Part shown: positions 19,537 to 28,927 of the stretch, one piece after another
Layout: each line of letters begins with the position of its first letter
Numbering within the stretch: the first letter of the stretch is position 1
Assembly: GCA_000768855.1 (NCBI GenBank)
Contig: JRAN01000001.1
Coordinates: 62,224 to 126,223 of the forward strand
DNA: 64,000 bases
Direction of reading: 5' to 3'
Source: Porphyromonadaceae bacterium COT-184 OH4590
GTDB lineage: Bacteria; Bacteroidota; Bacteroidia; Bacteroidales; Paludibacteraceae
Position numbers and translations under genes: made by a program
Notes under the pieces: model-generated
Seen by the model: only the letters and a program-made list of their open reading frames with translations
Databases searched by the model: none
What the model was told of the DNA's origin: nothing

Positions 19537-20298
19537 TTAAATATTTTTAATATCTCCAAGAGGATATCTTGCAGTCATATTCTCTTGCATCCAAAGGTTT
19601 GCTTTGTGCGGAGACATACCCCAACCTGTGTTACAAGTAGACACAAACTCTACTACAGAAGTACCTTTCTTCAATTGGCAGTTTTCAAAGGCCTTGCGGA
19701 TAGCTTTTTTAGCTTTCATCACAGCAGGCAATTTGTCAACACTCTGACGGGTAACATAGCAAGTACCATCGATAAGAGCGAGCATATCGCTTATTTTCAA
19801 CGGATAACCGTTCATCTCGTGGTTACGACCCGACGGAGTGGTAACGGTCTTCATACCTTCGAGGGTAGTAGGAGCCATCTGACCACCTGTCATACCGTAT
19901 ATACCATTATTGATGAAGAAGATAGCGATATTGTCGCCACGGTTGCAAGCGTGAATAGTCTCAGCCGTACCGATAGCTGCCAAGTCACCGTCACCTTGAT
20001 ATGTAAATACATACTTTTCGGGTAATAGACGTTTGATAGCAGTAGCCACGGCAGGAGCGCGCCCGTGGGCTGCCTGCTGCCAATCTATATCGATATAGTT
20101 GTAGGCAAACACGGCGCAACCTACAGGAGCCACGCCGATAGTTTCATTTTGGATACCCATTTCGTCGATTACCTCGGCGATAAGTTTGTGAATCACACCA
20201 TGACTGCAACCCGGGCAGTAGTGCATCACGTTTTTAGTCAATAATTTGGTCTTTTGATAAACCAAATTTTCGGGTTTAAGAATATCTTGTTTTGTCAT
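19537..20298 (-). CDS. 2-oxoacid:ferredoxin oxidoreductase, beta (TPP-binding) subunit
   Basis: A 253-residue thiamine-pyrophosphate-binding subunit. CPGCSHG at residues 28-34 is the conserved cysteine pair, and YQGDGDLAAIGTAE followed by NNGIYGMTGGQMAPTT is the TPP/Mg site. The length and the signature match the KorB/VorA group rather than the pyruvate enzyme. Lies between the alpha and gamma subunit genes. Confidence 0.94.
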   Translation of the reverse strand: MTKQDILKPENLVYQKTKLLTKNVMHYCPGCSHGVIHKLIAEVIDEMGIQNETIGVAPVGCAVFAYNYIDIDWQQAAHGRAPAVATAIKRLLPEKYVFTYQGDGDLAAIGTAETIHACNRGDNIAIFFINNGIYGMTGGQMAPTTLEGMKTVTTPSGRNHEMNGYPLKISDMLALIDGTCYVTRQSVDKLPAVMKAKKAIRKAFENCQLKKGTSVVEFVSTCNTGWGMSPHKANLWMQENMTARYPLGDIKNI

Positions 20299-20387
20299 AT
20301 TATTATACTTTTATATATTTTATTTGTTATAAAAATATCGCAGACTAATTTATTTTGTTTTAATCTACTTATTATTAATAATTTATT

Positions 20388-21470
20388 TTATTTCAAATTA
20401 AAATTCTCTTTGAATTTTTCTATGATTTCCTCAGCCGAAGGAATGTTTCCACCCATACGACCGTGGAATGTAACAGGCACTTTACCGTTTACGGCGAGGC
20501 GTACGTCTTCTACCATCTGACCCGCAGATAGCTCTACACTCATAAAACCTTTTGCCTTTTGAGCAAGTTCGGCAATTCTCTTGGTTGGGAACGGCCATAG
20601 CGTAATAGGACGCAAAAGACCAACTTTAAAGCCCTGTTCTCTGAGAGCATCCATAGCATTACCGCAAAGACGTGCAGCAGAGCCGAAAGCAACAAAGACA
20701 TAGTCAGCATCTTCGCAGTTTTGCTCTTCAAACAATACCTCCTTCTCTTCGATTATTCTGTATTTAGCCTGAAGACGATTATTGGTAGCCTCCATTACAT
20801 CAGCTTCCAAAGCAAGTGATGTGATGATGTTACGCTCTCTGTCGTCGGTTTTACCCATTGTACCCCAAGGACACTGTTTGCGAACCTCATCGTTGGTACG
20901 ACGTGGTTTGAAAGGAGGCAATACCACCTTTTCCATCATCTGACCTACGATACCGTCGGCAAGTATCATTGCCGGGTTGTTGTATCTGAAAGCAAGTTCA
21001 AAGCCAAGGTCAACAAAGTCTGCCATCTCCTGTACTGTCGAAGGGGCAAGCGTTATTAGACGATAGTCGCCGTGTCCACCTCCTTTTACTGTTTGGAAAT
21101 AGTCTGCCTGCGACGGCTGTATAGTACCAAGCCCCGGACCTCCACGCATAACGTTTACCAAAAGACAAGGCAACTCAGCACCTGCTATATATGATACACC
21201 CTCTTGTTTTAGCGACATACCGGGCGACGACGACGACGTCATCACCTTTTTACCACAAGCAGCACCGCCATAGACCATATTGATAGCTGCTACCTCACTT
21301 TCGGCTTGCAACACAACCATACCTGTAGTATTCCATGGAGCCTCGTCCATAAGTGTCTCCATAACTTCCGATTGGGGAGTGATTGGGTATCCAAAATAAC
21401 CGTCAGTTCCACAACGAATAGCAGCATGTGCTATCGCTTCATTTCCTTTCATTAATTTAATCTCTTCCAT
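20388..21470 (-). CDS. vorB: 2-oxoacid:ferredoxin oxidoreductase, alpha subunit (VorB type)
   Basis: A 360-residue alpha subunit. MKGNEAIAHAAIRCGTDGYF then GYPITPQSEVMETL is characteristic of proteins annotated as VorB (3-methyl-2-oxobutanoate dehydrogenase) in Bacteroidales; the closely related KorA uses 2-oxoglutarate. Sequence alone does not settle the substrate. Followed by an 89-bp gap before the beta gene, the longest in the operon, in which I see no terminator. Confidence 0.92.
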   Translation of the reverse strand: MEEIKLMKGNEAIAHAAIRCGTDGYFGYPITPQSEVMETLMDEAPWNTTGMVVLQAESEVAAINMVYGGAACGKKVMTSSSSPGMSLKQEGVSYIAGAELPCLLVNVMRGGPGLGTIQPSQADYFQTVKGGGHGDYRLITLAPSTVQEMADFVDLGFELAFRYNNPAMILADGIVGQMMEKVVLPPFKPRRTNDEVRKQCPWGTMGKTDDRERNIITSLALEADVMEATNNRLQAKYRIIEEKEVLFEEQNCEDADYVFVAFGSAARLCGNAMDALREQGFKVGLLRPITLWPFPTKRIAELAQKAKGFMSVELSAGQMVEDVRLAVNGKVPVTFHGRMGGNIPSAEEIIEKFKENFNLK

Positions 21471-21495
21471 AATTTCTTCAATAATTACGTGTTAA

Positions 21496-21726
21496 TTAAT
21501 CATTAGTTTTTACTCTATAAACAGAAATAACAGCATCCGGGCACACCATTGCGCACGCTGTACAACCAATACAATCATCTTCCTTTACCATTGTCGAATA
21601 ATGGTAACCTTTGGAATTTACTTTTGCGTTCAACTCCAATACACTTTGTGGACACGACTGAACGCACAGGTCACATCCTTTGCAACGCTCGGTATCAACT
21701 ACCACGGTTCCTTTAATTTTCGCCAT
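21496..21726 (-). CDS. Ferredoxin-like delta subunit, 2x[4Fe-4S]
   Basis: A 76-residue subunit with two cluster motifs, CKGCDLCVQSCP and CIGCTACAMVCP. It is the electron-carrying (delta, KorD/VorD) subunit of the complex and the first gene of the operon delta-alpha-beta-gamma, 25 bp before alpha. A minus-strand promoter lies at 21773-21780. Confidence 0.94.
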   Translation of the reverse strand: MAKIKGTVVVDTERCKGCDLCVQSCPQSVLELNAKVNSKGYHYSTMVKEDDCIGCTACAMVCPDAVISVYRVKTND

Positions 21727-21772
21727 ATTATAATTTAATTTTTAGTTATATTACTCCGTTTAAAACGATTTG

Positions 21773-21780
21773 CAAATGTA
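21773..21780 (-). promoter_or_regulatory. -7 element of the oxidoreductase operon
   Basis: TACATTTG followed by C on the minus strand, about 47 bp upstream of the delta-subunit ATG. No clear -33 TTTG. Confidence 0.5.
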
Positions 21781-21860
21781 ATAAATTTATGTGGATCGTA
21801 AAAATAAATTTGATAGAAAAATATAAGGGGCAGATTGAATCAATCTAAATAATTTATGAT

Positions 21861-21868
21861 TACCTTTG
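21861..21868 (+). promoter_or_regulatory. -7 element of the BASS-like transporter gene
   Basis: TACCTTTG. Transcription would start near 21875, which rules out the TTG at 21873 as translation start and supports the ATG at 21891. Confidence 0.55.
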
Positions 21869-21890
21869 TAGTTTGTTTGAGAGTGATAGA

Positions 21891-22784
21891 ATGATTGGTT
21901 TTATAAAAAAATATACATTACCCATAGCAATACTGTTGGGAATAGTTGGTTACCGATGGTTTGGATATTTCAATTTTCTCACTCCGTACCTTATTTTCGC
22001 AATGCTTTTCTTGACATTTTCGAAAATAAATTATGCTAACCTCAAACCCTCGTGGTTGCATTTTTGGCTGATAGCTATACAATTAGTACTGAGTGTAGCG
22101 GTGTTTCACCTCTTGCGTCCGATAGATATAATTGTTAGCCAGGGCGTTATGATTTGTGTTTTCTGCCCTACGGCAACAGCGGCGGCGGTAATAACCCAAA
22201 AACTTCGAGGCAATATTGAGTTTGTGGCTTCTTATACGCTATACGTCAATCTTATAATGGCGGTTTTTATTCCGCTTATATACCCTGTGATGCATCATAA
22301 TAGTGCCGATATAGGTTTTACTACGCTCTTTTTACGGATATTCAGTATGATATTTCCATTGCTTATCTGTCCTTTCCTTTTGGCAGTTGTCGTCAGGCGC
22401 TTTCCAAAGATAAACAGCAGTATAGCGAAAAACAGTGGCACTGCTTTCTATATATGGTCGGTGGCTTTGGTGATAGTAATAGCCAAAACTACCAAGTATT
22501 TCGTTGAGTATGAGGGAGACGGCTCATCGGTCGTTATGCTTATGAGCGGAGCGTTAGTGGTGTGTCTGTTGCAGTTTTTTATAGGCAAAATTGTGGGAAA
22601 ACGTTATGGAGAGTTGATAGCATCGGGGCAGGCACTCGGGCAGAAAAATACTATCTTCGCTATATGGCTTGCAAATACCTACTTCAACCCCGTTGTAGCG
22701 GTTGGAGCAGGAGCATACATTATATGGCAGAGTATTTTTAATACAGTTCAAATATATTTGGTAGAGACTAAAAAAATAAATTGA
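21891..22784 (+). CDS. Bile acid:sodium symporter (BASS/SBF)-like membrane transporter
   Basis: A 297-residue inner-membrane protein with about nine or ten hydrophobic helices. MICVFCPTATAAAVITQKL (mid-protein) and ALGQKNTIFAIWLANTYFNP (C-terminal) resemble the two discontinuous-helix regions that bind sodium and substrate in the BASS fold. Substrate unknown; some relatives carry organic anions or precursors of cofactors. Transcribed divergently from the oxidoreductase operon. The ATG at 21891 is chosen because the promoter at 21861 excludes the earlier TTG. Confidence 0.82.
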   Translation: MIGFIKKYTLPIAILLGIVGYRWFGYFNFLTPYLIFAMLFLTFSKINYANLKPSWLHFWLIAIQLVLSVAVFHLLRPIDIIVSQGVMICVFCPTATAAAVITQKLRGNIEFVASYTLYVNLIMAVFIPLIYPVMHHNSADIGFTTLFLRIFSMIFPLLICPFLLAVVVRRFPKINSSIAKNSGTAFYIWSVALVIVIAKTTKYFVEYEGDGSSVVMLMSGALVVCLLQFFIGKIVGKRYGELIASGQALGQKNTIFAIWLANTYFNPVVAVGAGAYIIWQSIFNTVQIYLVETKKIN

Positions 22785-22899
22785 TTCTTTTATATTGTGT
22801 AATTTGTTGATAATATATAAAATATGTTTTTTTTTATGGTCGCCGATTTTTGATATTTGTATAAAATTACACACAAATCCAAAAAAAAGTAAATAAAAA

Positions 22900-22931
22900 T
22901 TTGTTGTAAATAAAATAAATTTATAATTTTG
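22900..22931 (+). promoter_or_regulatory. Promoter of gldJ
   Basis: TTTG (22900-22903), 20 bp, TAATTTTG (22924-22931): a canonical Bacteroidetes promoter. Confidence 0.8.
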
Positions 22932-23001
22932 CACTTTGAAATTTAGAATTAAATTTTTGAGAAGCAAGAGTATAAATTAAATTAATAAAAATCTATTTTA
23001 T

Positions 23002-24459
23002 ATGAAAATGTCAAAAAACATTTTGGGATTAATTTTGTTATCAATCGTTTTTATTGGTTGTAACAAAAAATCGAATCTGAGTTCTGCCCGTTCGGAACGT
23101 ACTGGTTGGGAGTATAATAACCCCAATAAAGGTTTTTTCAATGTAAAAAGCACATACAAAGCAATGGTGCCTCCGGGTTGTATTTATGTTGAAACAGGAT
23201 CGTATGTAAAAGGACAAAATGAAGACCCAATATCAACACAGCAAGACGCAAGAAAACGCAGAATAGAAGTTGCCGGTTTCTTTATGGACGAATTTGAGGT
23301 AACCAATATCAACTGGCGTGAGTACGTCGCTTGGTTGCAGGGTGTGTACGCCCACGACCCTAAAAAATATCTTGCTGCATTACCAGACGAAACCGTTTGG
23401 CGTTCGGAACTTGCATACAATGACCCTCAGGTTAGAAACTACTACTCCCACGTAGCTTACGGCTATTATCCTGTGGTGGGTATTAGTTGGGAACAAGCTA
23501 TGGAATACTGTTCGTGGCGTACAGATAGAGCTAATGAAAGAATTCTCATAGACAGAAAGTTAATTGATTTTGTAGATTTGGAAACTATCAGCTCAAATAT
23601 TCAAAATGCAGATACAACCGAGTATGGCAAATATATCTTCTATACCGGTAAGAAAAATGAGTATATGAGAGAAAATGGTCGTGACCAAGAGGTTGACCTG
23701 GACGGTATAATATATGATGCAGAGTTTCGCTTACCTACAGAATCCGAATGGGAATATGCCGCATATGGTATAGTTTCTACAAAAGACGAAGAACATACTT
23801 ATGACCAAGGCAGTACATATCCTTGGGCAGGATACCAACTTCGTTATATGCAGAAAGGTAAGAATAAAGGCAAATTTATGGCTAACTTCGTAAGAGGAAA
23901 GGGTGACCAAGTAGCTTTTACAAGAAATAACTCTATGACTGTTCCTGTAGATTTCTATTTGCCTAATGCCTTTGGATTATACAATATGGCGGGTAATGTT
24001 AATGAGTGGGTACTTGATGTGTATCGTGCTACTTCGGGCGAATTGTTTAATGAGCTAAACCCTTTTAGAGGTAACAGCTGGATGTCAGACTCTGCTTATG
24101 CAGAAACTGTCCTCGACAGAATGCCTCCAATGGAGCCGGAAGTGCGTGATAGTATGCGTAACTATTTGGTAAATGAGAAAAAATTCTACCAAACAGGACG
24201 TGACGTAAGAGACTTTAGAGATGGAGACGCATACTCATCTATAGGAGATTCGGTATTGGTTTATGCGGAAGCTACTCCGATAGAACAAGCCACTATGATT
24301 TCTAATACGGCTCGCGTTTACAAGGGTGGTGGCTGGAAAGATAGAGGTATTTGGCTCAATCCGTCGAAACGTCGCTGGCTCGACCAAAAAGACAAAGCAA
24401 GTGATATTGGTTTCCGTTGTGCTATGAGTGCAGTAGGCGGTAAGAAAAACAAACAATAA
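23002..24459 (+). CDS. gldJ: GldJ-like T9SS/gliding lipoprotein with FGE-sulfatase domain
   Basis: A 485-residue lipoprotein. The lipobox FIGC puts the lipidated cysteine at residue 20. RTGWEYNNPNKGFF and the SUMF1/formylglycine-generating-like domain (from about 50 to the end, with FFMDEFEVTNINWREYV, RLPTESEWEYAAYG, NVNEWVLDV and DIGFRCAMS) match GldJ, which is needed for type IX secretion and, in gliders, motility. The catalytic role of the fold is not expected here. PorK/GldK is the alternative, but the N-terminal TGW segment favours GldJ. Single gene with its own promoter and terminator. Confidence 0.9.
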   Translation: MKMSKNILGLILLSIVFIGCNKKSNLSSARSERTGWEYNNPNKGFFNVKSTYKAMVPPGCIYVETGSYVKGQNEDPISTQQDARKRRIEVAGFFMDEFEVTNINWREYVAWLQGVYAHDPKKYLAALPDETVWRSELAYNDPQVRNYYSHVAYGYYPVVGISWEQAMEYCSWRTDRANERILIDRKLIDFVDLETISSNIQNADTTEYGKYIFYTGKKNEYMRENGRDQEVDLDGIIYDAEFRLPTESEWEYAAYGIVSTKDEEHTYDQGSTYPWAGYQLRYMQKGKNKGKFMANFVRGKGDQVAFTRNNSMTVPVDFYLPNAFGLYNMAGNVNEWVLDVYRATSGELFNELNPFRGNSWMSDSAYAETVLDRMPPMEPEVRDSMRNYLVNEKKFYQTGRDVRDFRDGDAYSSIGDSVLVYAEATPIEQATMISNTARVYKGGGWKDRGIWLNPSKRRWLDQKDKASDIGFRCAMSAVGGKKNKQ

Positions 24460-24505
24460 TATTTGTGTTTTGTTGATTAATAAACGACCAAATAGCGTTT
24501 ATATA

Positions 24506-24536
24506 AAGAGCCTTCTTAAAGATAGGCTCTTTTTTG
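24506..24536 (+). terminator. Terminator of gldJ
   Basis: AAGAGCC (24506-24512) pairs with GGCTCTT (24525-24531), followed by a T run. Confidence 0.9.
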
Positions 24537-24665
24537 TCTTGATAATTGGCTACAACGATATTTAATGATTTAAATGTTTTTAGTCTTTAATGTTTGAAAA
24601 ACAATTGATTAAAAAAGAGATAAACCAAAACAAAAAATTGATATCAAGATAAAAGAGATTTTTAG

Positions 24666-24673
24666 TACCTTTG
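24666..24673 (+). promoter_or_regulatory. -7 element of asnS
   Basis: TACCTTTG, 36 bp before the ATG at 24710. Confidence 0.55.
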
Positions 24674-24709
24674 TCTTCTATTTTTTGAATGTAAAAATAA
24701 TTGGAATTT

Positions 24710-26107
24710 ATGGAAAGAGTAGTAATAAAAGATGCCCTTAAACGCACCGATTATGGTAGCGAGATAAATGTAAAAGGTTGGGTTAGAACACGTAGAGGAA
24801 ACAAAAACGTTAGTTTTATAGCCCTCAACGACGGCTCTACGATAAACAACATACAGGTGGTAGTGGATTTAGCCAAATTTTCGGACGAGGAGTTGAAGAA
24901 TATTACCACAGGGTCGGCTCTGTCTGTTTGTGGTGTATTGACCGAAAGCATGGGACAGGGGCAAAATGTAGAAATACAGGCAACCAAAATAGAACTTTAT
25001 GGTACGGCAAATCCTGAGGAGTATCCTTTGCAGAAAAAAGGGCATACGCTCGAATATCTTAGAGAGATAGCTCATTTACGCCCTCGTACAAATACTTTTG
25101 GGGCTATATTCCGTATGCGACACCATATGGCAATGGCGATACATACTTTTTTCCACCAACGTGGATTTTTCTATTTTCACACACCGATAATAACGGCAAG
25201 CGACTGTGAGGGTGCGGGGCAGATGTTTCAGGTAACTACCCAAAACCTATACGAGCTTAAAAAAGACAAAAACGGCTCTATCGACTATTCGGCAGACTTT
25301 TTTGGTTCACCTACTGCGCTTACCGTATCGGGACAGCTCGAAGGGGAGCTTGGAGCGATGGCTCTCGGTGCTATATACACCTTCGGGCCAACGTTTAGAG
25401 CCGAAAACTCGAACACTCCCCGACACTTAGCAGAGTTTTGGATGATTGAACCCGAAGTAGCATTTATAGATATAGCCGAAAATATGCAGTTGGCACAAGA
25501 TTTTGTACAGTTCTGCGTTAATTGGGCGTTAGAGCATTGTATGGAAGATATAGAGTTTTTGGCTAAAATGTATGATAACGAGCTTGTCGACAGACTCCGT
25601 TTTGTGGTGGATAACGACTTTGTACGTCTCACATACACCGAAGGCATTGAGATACTTAAAAAGGCTGTTGCCGGTGGCAAAAAATTTGAGTTCCCTGTGG
25701 ATTGGGGTACTGACTTACAGAGCGAACACGAGCGTTATCTGGTAGAAGAGCACTTCAAAAAACCCGTGATTTTGACCGACTACCCGAAGGATATTAAATC
25801 GTTCTATATGAAGCAAAATGACGACGGCAAAACAGTTCGTGCTATGGATGTGCTATTTCCTCGTATTGGCGAAATTATCGGTGGTTCGCAGCGTGAAGAA
25901 GATTTCGAAAAACTCAAACGTAGAGCCGAAGAGATGGGTGTACCTACAAAAGATATTTGGTGGTACCTCGATACTCGTCGTTTTGGTACTGCTCCGCATT
26001 CGGGATTCGGACTTGGTTTCGAGCGACTTATGCTGTTTGTTACTGGTATGCAAAATATCAGAGATGTTATACCTTTTCCTCGTACTCCAAACAATGCTAA
26101 CTTCTAA
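24710..26107 (+). CDS. asnS: Asparagine-tRNA ligase
   Basis: Charges tRNA-Asn. Class II synthetase of 465 residues with N-terminal OB domain ([16 protein letters not shown]), motif 2 [16 protein letters not shown] with MIEPE next, and motif 3 [24 protein letters not shown] nine bases upstream is in frame, but the ATG at 24710 gives the standard start [11 protein letters not shown]. With AsnRS and AspRS both present, the indirect tRNA-dependent asparagine route is not required. Confidence 0.97.
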   Translation: MERVVIKDALKRTDYGSEINVKGWVRTRRGNKNVSFIALNDGSTINNIQVVVDLAKFSDEELKNITTGSALSVCGVLTESMGQGQNVEIQATKIELYGTANPEEYPLQKKGHTLEYLREIAHLRPRTNTFGAIFRMRHHMAMAIHTFFHQRGFFYFHTPIITASDCEGAGQMFQVTTQNLYELKKDKNGSIDYSADFFGSPTALTVSGQLEGELGAMALGAIYTFGPTFRAENSNTPRHLAEFWMIEPEVAFIDIAENMQLAQDFVQFCVNWALEHCMEDIEFLAKMYDNELVDRLRFVVDNDFVRLTYTEGIEILKKAVAGGKKFEFPVDWGTDLQSEHERYLVEEHFKKPVILTDYPKDIKSFYMKQNDDGKTVRAMDVLFPRIGEIIGGSQREEDFEKLKRRAEEMGVPTKDIWWYLDTRRFGTAPHSGFGLGFERLMLFVTGMQNIRDVIPFPRTPNNANF

Positions 26108-26144
26108 TAAGTTTGCACATAATAGTTAGAAAATCAATCAAAAG

Positions 26145-26176
26145 AAAAAGAGCTTATTTACATTTAAGCTCTTTTT
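26145..26176. terminator. Shared bidirectional terminator of asnS and the TPR gene
   Basis: AAAAAGAGCTTA and TTAAGCTCTTTTT flank a short loop; both strands end in U runs. The stop codon and last codons of the minus-strand TPR gene lie inside the stem-loop. Confidence 0.9.
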
Positions 26177-27902
26177 CTATATATATTTTCTCGTCTATTT
26201 TCTTTTGCAAATTCGGGGAGCTATTGCCTTTAGACTTAGATTTTTTCCACTCTTCTACAGCTTTTTGAGTCTCGCCTAACTTAAATAAAATATCGCCGTA
26301 ATGCTCCAACAAGTCAGCATCATCGCTATACATCAAAGCACGCTCGATATAGAATTTGGCTCCAGCCAAATCTCCTCGTTTAAAAAGTATCCAAGCATAA
26401 GTGTCTAAATAAGTGCTGTTTTGTGGTTCGGCTGCAATAGTTTTGCTACTCATATTTTCTGCTTTCACTAACTCTGTATTACACTCCGATAGAAAATAGG
26501 CATAGTTATTCAATGTCAATATGTTATTCGGATTATACGACAATGATTTTTCGTAACTCTCAAAAGCCTCTGTATAAAGACTGTCTTGCATCAACAAATC
26601 TCCTTTAACGCTCATAATAAGCGATTTGAAAATATTCTCTTTGTCATCAATATTTTTTTCATAAAAATCTATCAACTCAATAGCCTCTTTTTCTCTTTTC
26701 AATTGTATATGACCCATTACCTTATAATACGACCACGTAGAGTTGTTTGGAAAAAGCTTTTCGGCTTCGTCTGCAACCTTTATCAGTTTGGCAACACTAT
26801 CATTTAGAATTTGTATTTGAGCCAATATATTCCAATTATTTTCTTCTTCGGGATTGAGCGATATTGCCGTATTCAGTTGGTCTTCGGCTTTATCTTTATC
26901 TTTTCGCTCGAATAGATATGCGCCATATAGAGCATATATAACACTCTCTTTGGGGTAATACTCTATCAATCTATTGAAAAACTCATCAGCTTCGGTCTCT
27001 TTATTTTTAGCTTCAAGGTGTCTTATGTGGTTGATAAATATCTCTATCTTTTCGGATATATCTATGTTTTGGTCTTCTATTATTTTGTTCAGACAGTATT
27101 CCACTTGCTGTTCGTCGTTTTTGGTATTATAATAATCCAATAAAACCATATACACATAGCCGTTATTAGGATATTGTTTGATTATATCGTTGAGCGAGCT
27201 TAATGCCGCAGTTGTGTCCGATATGGTAAAATAGTACTGTCCTATAAGTGTCTTATATTCTGTATTGTGTGGGTATTTGTCTATCAAGGAGTTTATCTCG
27301 GCAATTGCTTTTTTGTGTTGCTTTTTTCTGTTATAATAACCTACCTTTGCCATAACGGTTTCTATTGAAGCATCTCTTAATACTTCGATTTTATTTATAG
27401 TATTGAGGTATTTTTTGCCTTTGCCGGTAACCTCATACAAGCTAAGCAAGTTATAAAGATACGAGGTTTTGCTTTTGTGTTTTTTAGATAGCTTTTCGAA
27501 AATTTTAATAGCCTTATTATATTCGTTTTTACTAATACAATATGCTGCCTCTATCTCCCTGTAATAATCGTTGTCGGGTGCGTATTTAATGGCTTTTAGT
27601 AGTGTTTTGTAAGCGTCGTTATTGTTGGTAAACTGATACATTTTTGACAATTCAAACCAAGCAGCGGCATTGGTGCTGTCTATTTCCAGACACCTAAGAT
27701 ACTCCTTTATGGTAGCATCGAAGTTGCCTCTGTTTTTGTATTTTTGAGCGTTGTAGAAAGCATAATCTATTTTTTGAGTATTTGTGCTGTCTATAAGCTG
27801 GTCTTCGGCTATCTTTTGTAAAAAAAGACTCTCTTTGGGTTGTTGTGCTCTAAGTGCCGTATTAATAGCATATAAGAGCATAATAATGTATATGTATCTC
27901 AT
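26154..27902 (-). CDS. Tetratricopeptide repeat protein, secreted/periplasmic
   Basis: About 582 residues from the chosen start. A signal peptide (MRYIYIIMLLYAINTALRAQ) is followed by TPR-like helix pairs along nearly the whole length, for example NRGNFDATIKEYLRCLEID, EYNKAIKIFEKLSKKH and DSLYTEAFESYEKSLSYNP. It is probably a protein-interaction scaffold in the periplasm; partners are unknown. The frame extends 18 codons further up, but the promoter TATCTTTG (27950-27943) excludes that start. Its 3' end forms the terminator hairpin. Confidence 0.85.
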   Translation of the reverse strand: MRYIYIIMLLYAINTALRAQQPKESLFLQKIAEDQLIDSTNTQKIDYAFYNAQKYKNRGNFDATIKEYLRCLEIDSTNAAAWFELSKMYQFTNNNDAYKTLLKAIKYAPDNDYYREIEAAYCISKNEYNKAIKIFEKLSKKHKSKTSYLYNLLSLYEVTGKGKKYLNTINKIEVLRDASIETVMAKVGYYNRKKQHKKAIAEINSLIDKYPHNTEYKTLIGQYYFTISDTTAALSSLNDIIKQYPNNGYVYMVLLDYYNTKNDEQQVEYCLNKIIEDQNIDISEKIEIFINHIRHLEAKNKETEADEFFNRLIEYYPKESVIYALYGAYLFERKDKDKAEDQLNTAISLNPEEENNWNILAQIQILNDSVAKLIKVADEAEKLFPNNSTWSYYKVMGHIQLKREKEAIELIDFYEKNIDDKENIFKSLIMSVKGDLLMQDSLYTEAFESYEKSLSYNPNNILTLNNYAYFLSECNTELVKAENMSSKTIAAEPQNSTYLDTYAWILFKRGDLAGAKFYIERALMYSDDADLLEHYGDILFKLGETQKAVEEWKKSKSKGNSSPNLQKKIDEKIYIEKELKCK

Positions 27903-27942
27903 TGTATATGTGATAATTCTTTTTTTTGATAAAAATTGACTA

Positions 27943-27950
27943 CAAAGATA
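27943..27950 (-). promoter_or_regulatory. -7 element of the TPR gene
   Basis: TATCTTTG on the minus strand, about 40 bp before the ATG at 27902. Confidence 0.55.
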
Positions 27951-27994
27951 TAACATTATTTTTGTAAGTTATTACTTTTGGACACAAATTAATA

Positions 27995-28025
27995 TTGAGA
28001 TATAAAATTAATTTTTGTAACTTTG
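27995..28025 (+). promoter_or_regulatory. Promoter of the purQ-like/purC operon
   Basis: TTG (27995-27997), 20 bp, TAACTTTG (28018-28025). No purine riboswitch-like structure seen in the short leader. Confidence 0.7.
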
Positions 28026-28084
28026 TCGCTCAAAACCATTAGTGGATATATTTATTAATAAATATCTCAAAAATAAAATTATAG

Positions 28085-28921
28085 ATGACTCAACCAATGA
28101 CCTCACACAGCAAACAACCTATTGCTTTTTTGCCTGTATTCACGGGCACCAACTGCGATTACGACACCGCAAAGGCATTTACAAAAGCAGGAGCTTTGGT
28201 TACTTCATCAGTATTTAGAAATCTTACCGATGAAGATATTTTTGCCTCTATCGACGAGATGTGTAGGAAAATAGCCGAATGCGATATATTGGTACTCTCT
28301 GGCGGTTTCTCGTCGGGCGACGAACCCGATGGCAGCGGTAAATTTATAGCCAATGTGCTGAACAATACTAAAGTAGCCGAGCAAATACACGCCCTCATCG
28401 ACCGCGGCGGGCTTATATTGGGTATCTGTAACGGATTTCAGGCGTTGATAAAATCAGGATTGTTGCCTTACGGACGCTTGGGAATGGTTACCGAAAAGTC
28501 GCCGACACTATTTAGAAATAATATCAATCGACATATATCGATGATAGCCAATACAAGGGTTAGTTCGGTAAATTCGCCTTGGTTGTCGAGTTTTGAGATT
28601 GGCGAGGTACATTCTGTGGCAATGTCGCACGGAGAGGGCAAAGTGGTAATATCCGAAGAGTTGGCAAAAGAGCTTTTTGAGAAAAATCAGATTGCTTTTC
28701 AGTATGTTGATTTACAGGGTAATATAACTATGGAAGAGCCTTATAATCCCAATGGTTCGATGTATGCTATTGAGGGTATGATTTCCGAAAATGGTCAGAT
28801 ACTTGGCAAAATGGGACATTCGGAGCGTTATGAGGATAATCTTTTCAAAAATATTTATGGTAATATGCAGCAGTGTATTTTTGAGAATGCAGTAAATTAT
28901 TTCGGTACTAAAAACGTTTAA
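28085..28921 (+). CDS. purQ: Phosphoribosylformylglycinamidine synthase, glutamine amidotransferase subunit (clostridial PurL C-terminal type)
   Basis: A 278-residue class I amidotransferase that supplies ammonia for FGAM synthesis in purine biosynthesis. LILGICNGFQAL carries the nucleophile Cys115; SHGEGKV and MGHSER supply the rest of the active site. FLPVFTGTNCDYDTAKAF, YNPNGSMYAIEG and the GHSER ending match the C-terminal domain of the large single-chain PurL of clostridial type (about 1200 residues) rather than the roughly 225-residue PurQ. The synthetase part is not in the window. The gene has its own promoter, so it is a free-standing subunit. purC follows after 6 bp. Confidence 0.88.
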   Translation: MTQPMTSHSKQPIAFLPVFTGTNCDYDTAKAFTKAGALVTSSVFRNLTDEDIFASIDEMCRKIAECDILVLSGGFSSGDEPDGSGKFIANVLNNTKVAEQIHALIDRGGLILGICNGFQALIKSGLLPYGRLGMVTEKSPTLFRNNINRHISMIANTRVSSVNSPWLSSFEIGEVHSVAMSHGEGKVVISEELAKELFEKNQIAFQYVDLQGNITMEEPYNPNGSMYAIEGMISENGQILGKMGHSERYEDNLFKNIYGNMQQCIFENAVNYFGTKNV

Positions 28922-28927
28922 AACACA

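Noticed and set aside
18961-21726. Pyruvate:ferredoxin oxidoreductase
   Set aside because: Subunit order, the four-gene form and the alpha and beta signatures fit the KOR/VOR group, not the large single-chain pyruvate enzyme.
28026-28084. Purine riboswitch ahead of the purine operon
   Set aside because: The leader is about 55 nt of AT-rich DNA with no room for the three-stem aptamer.
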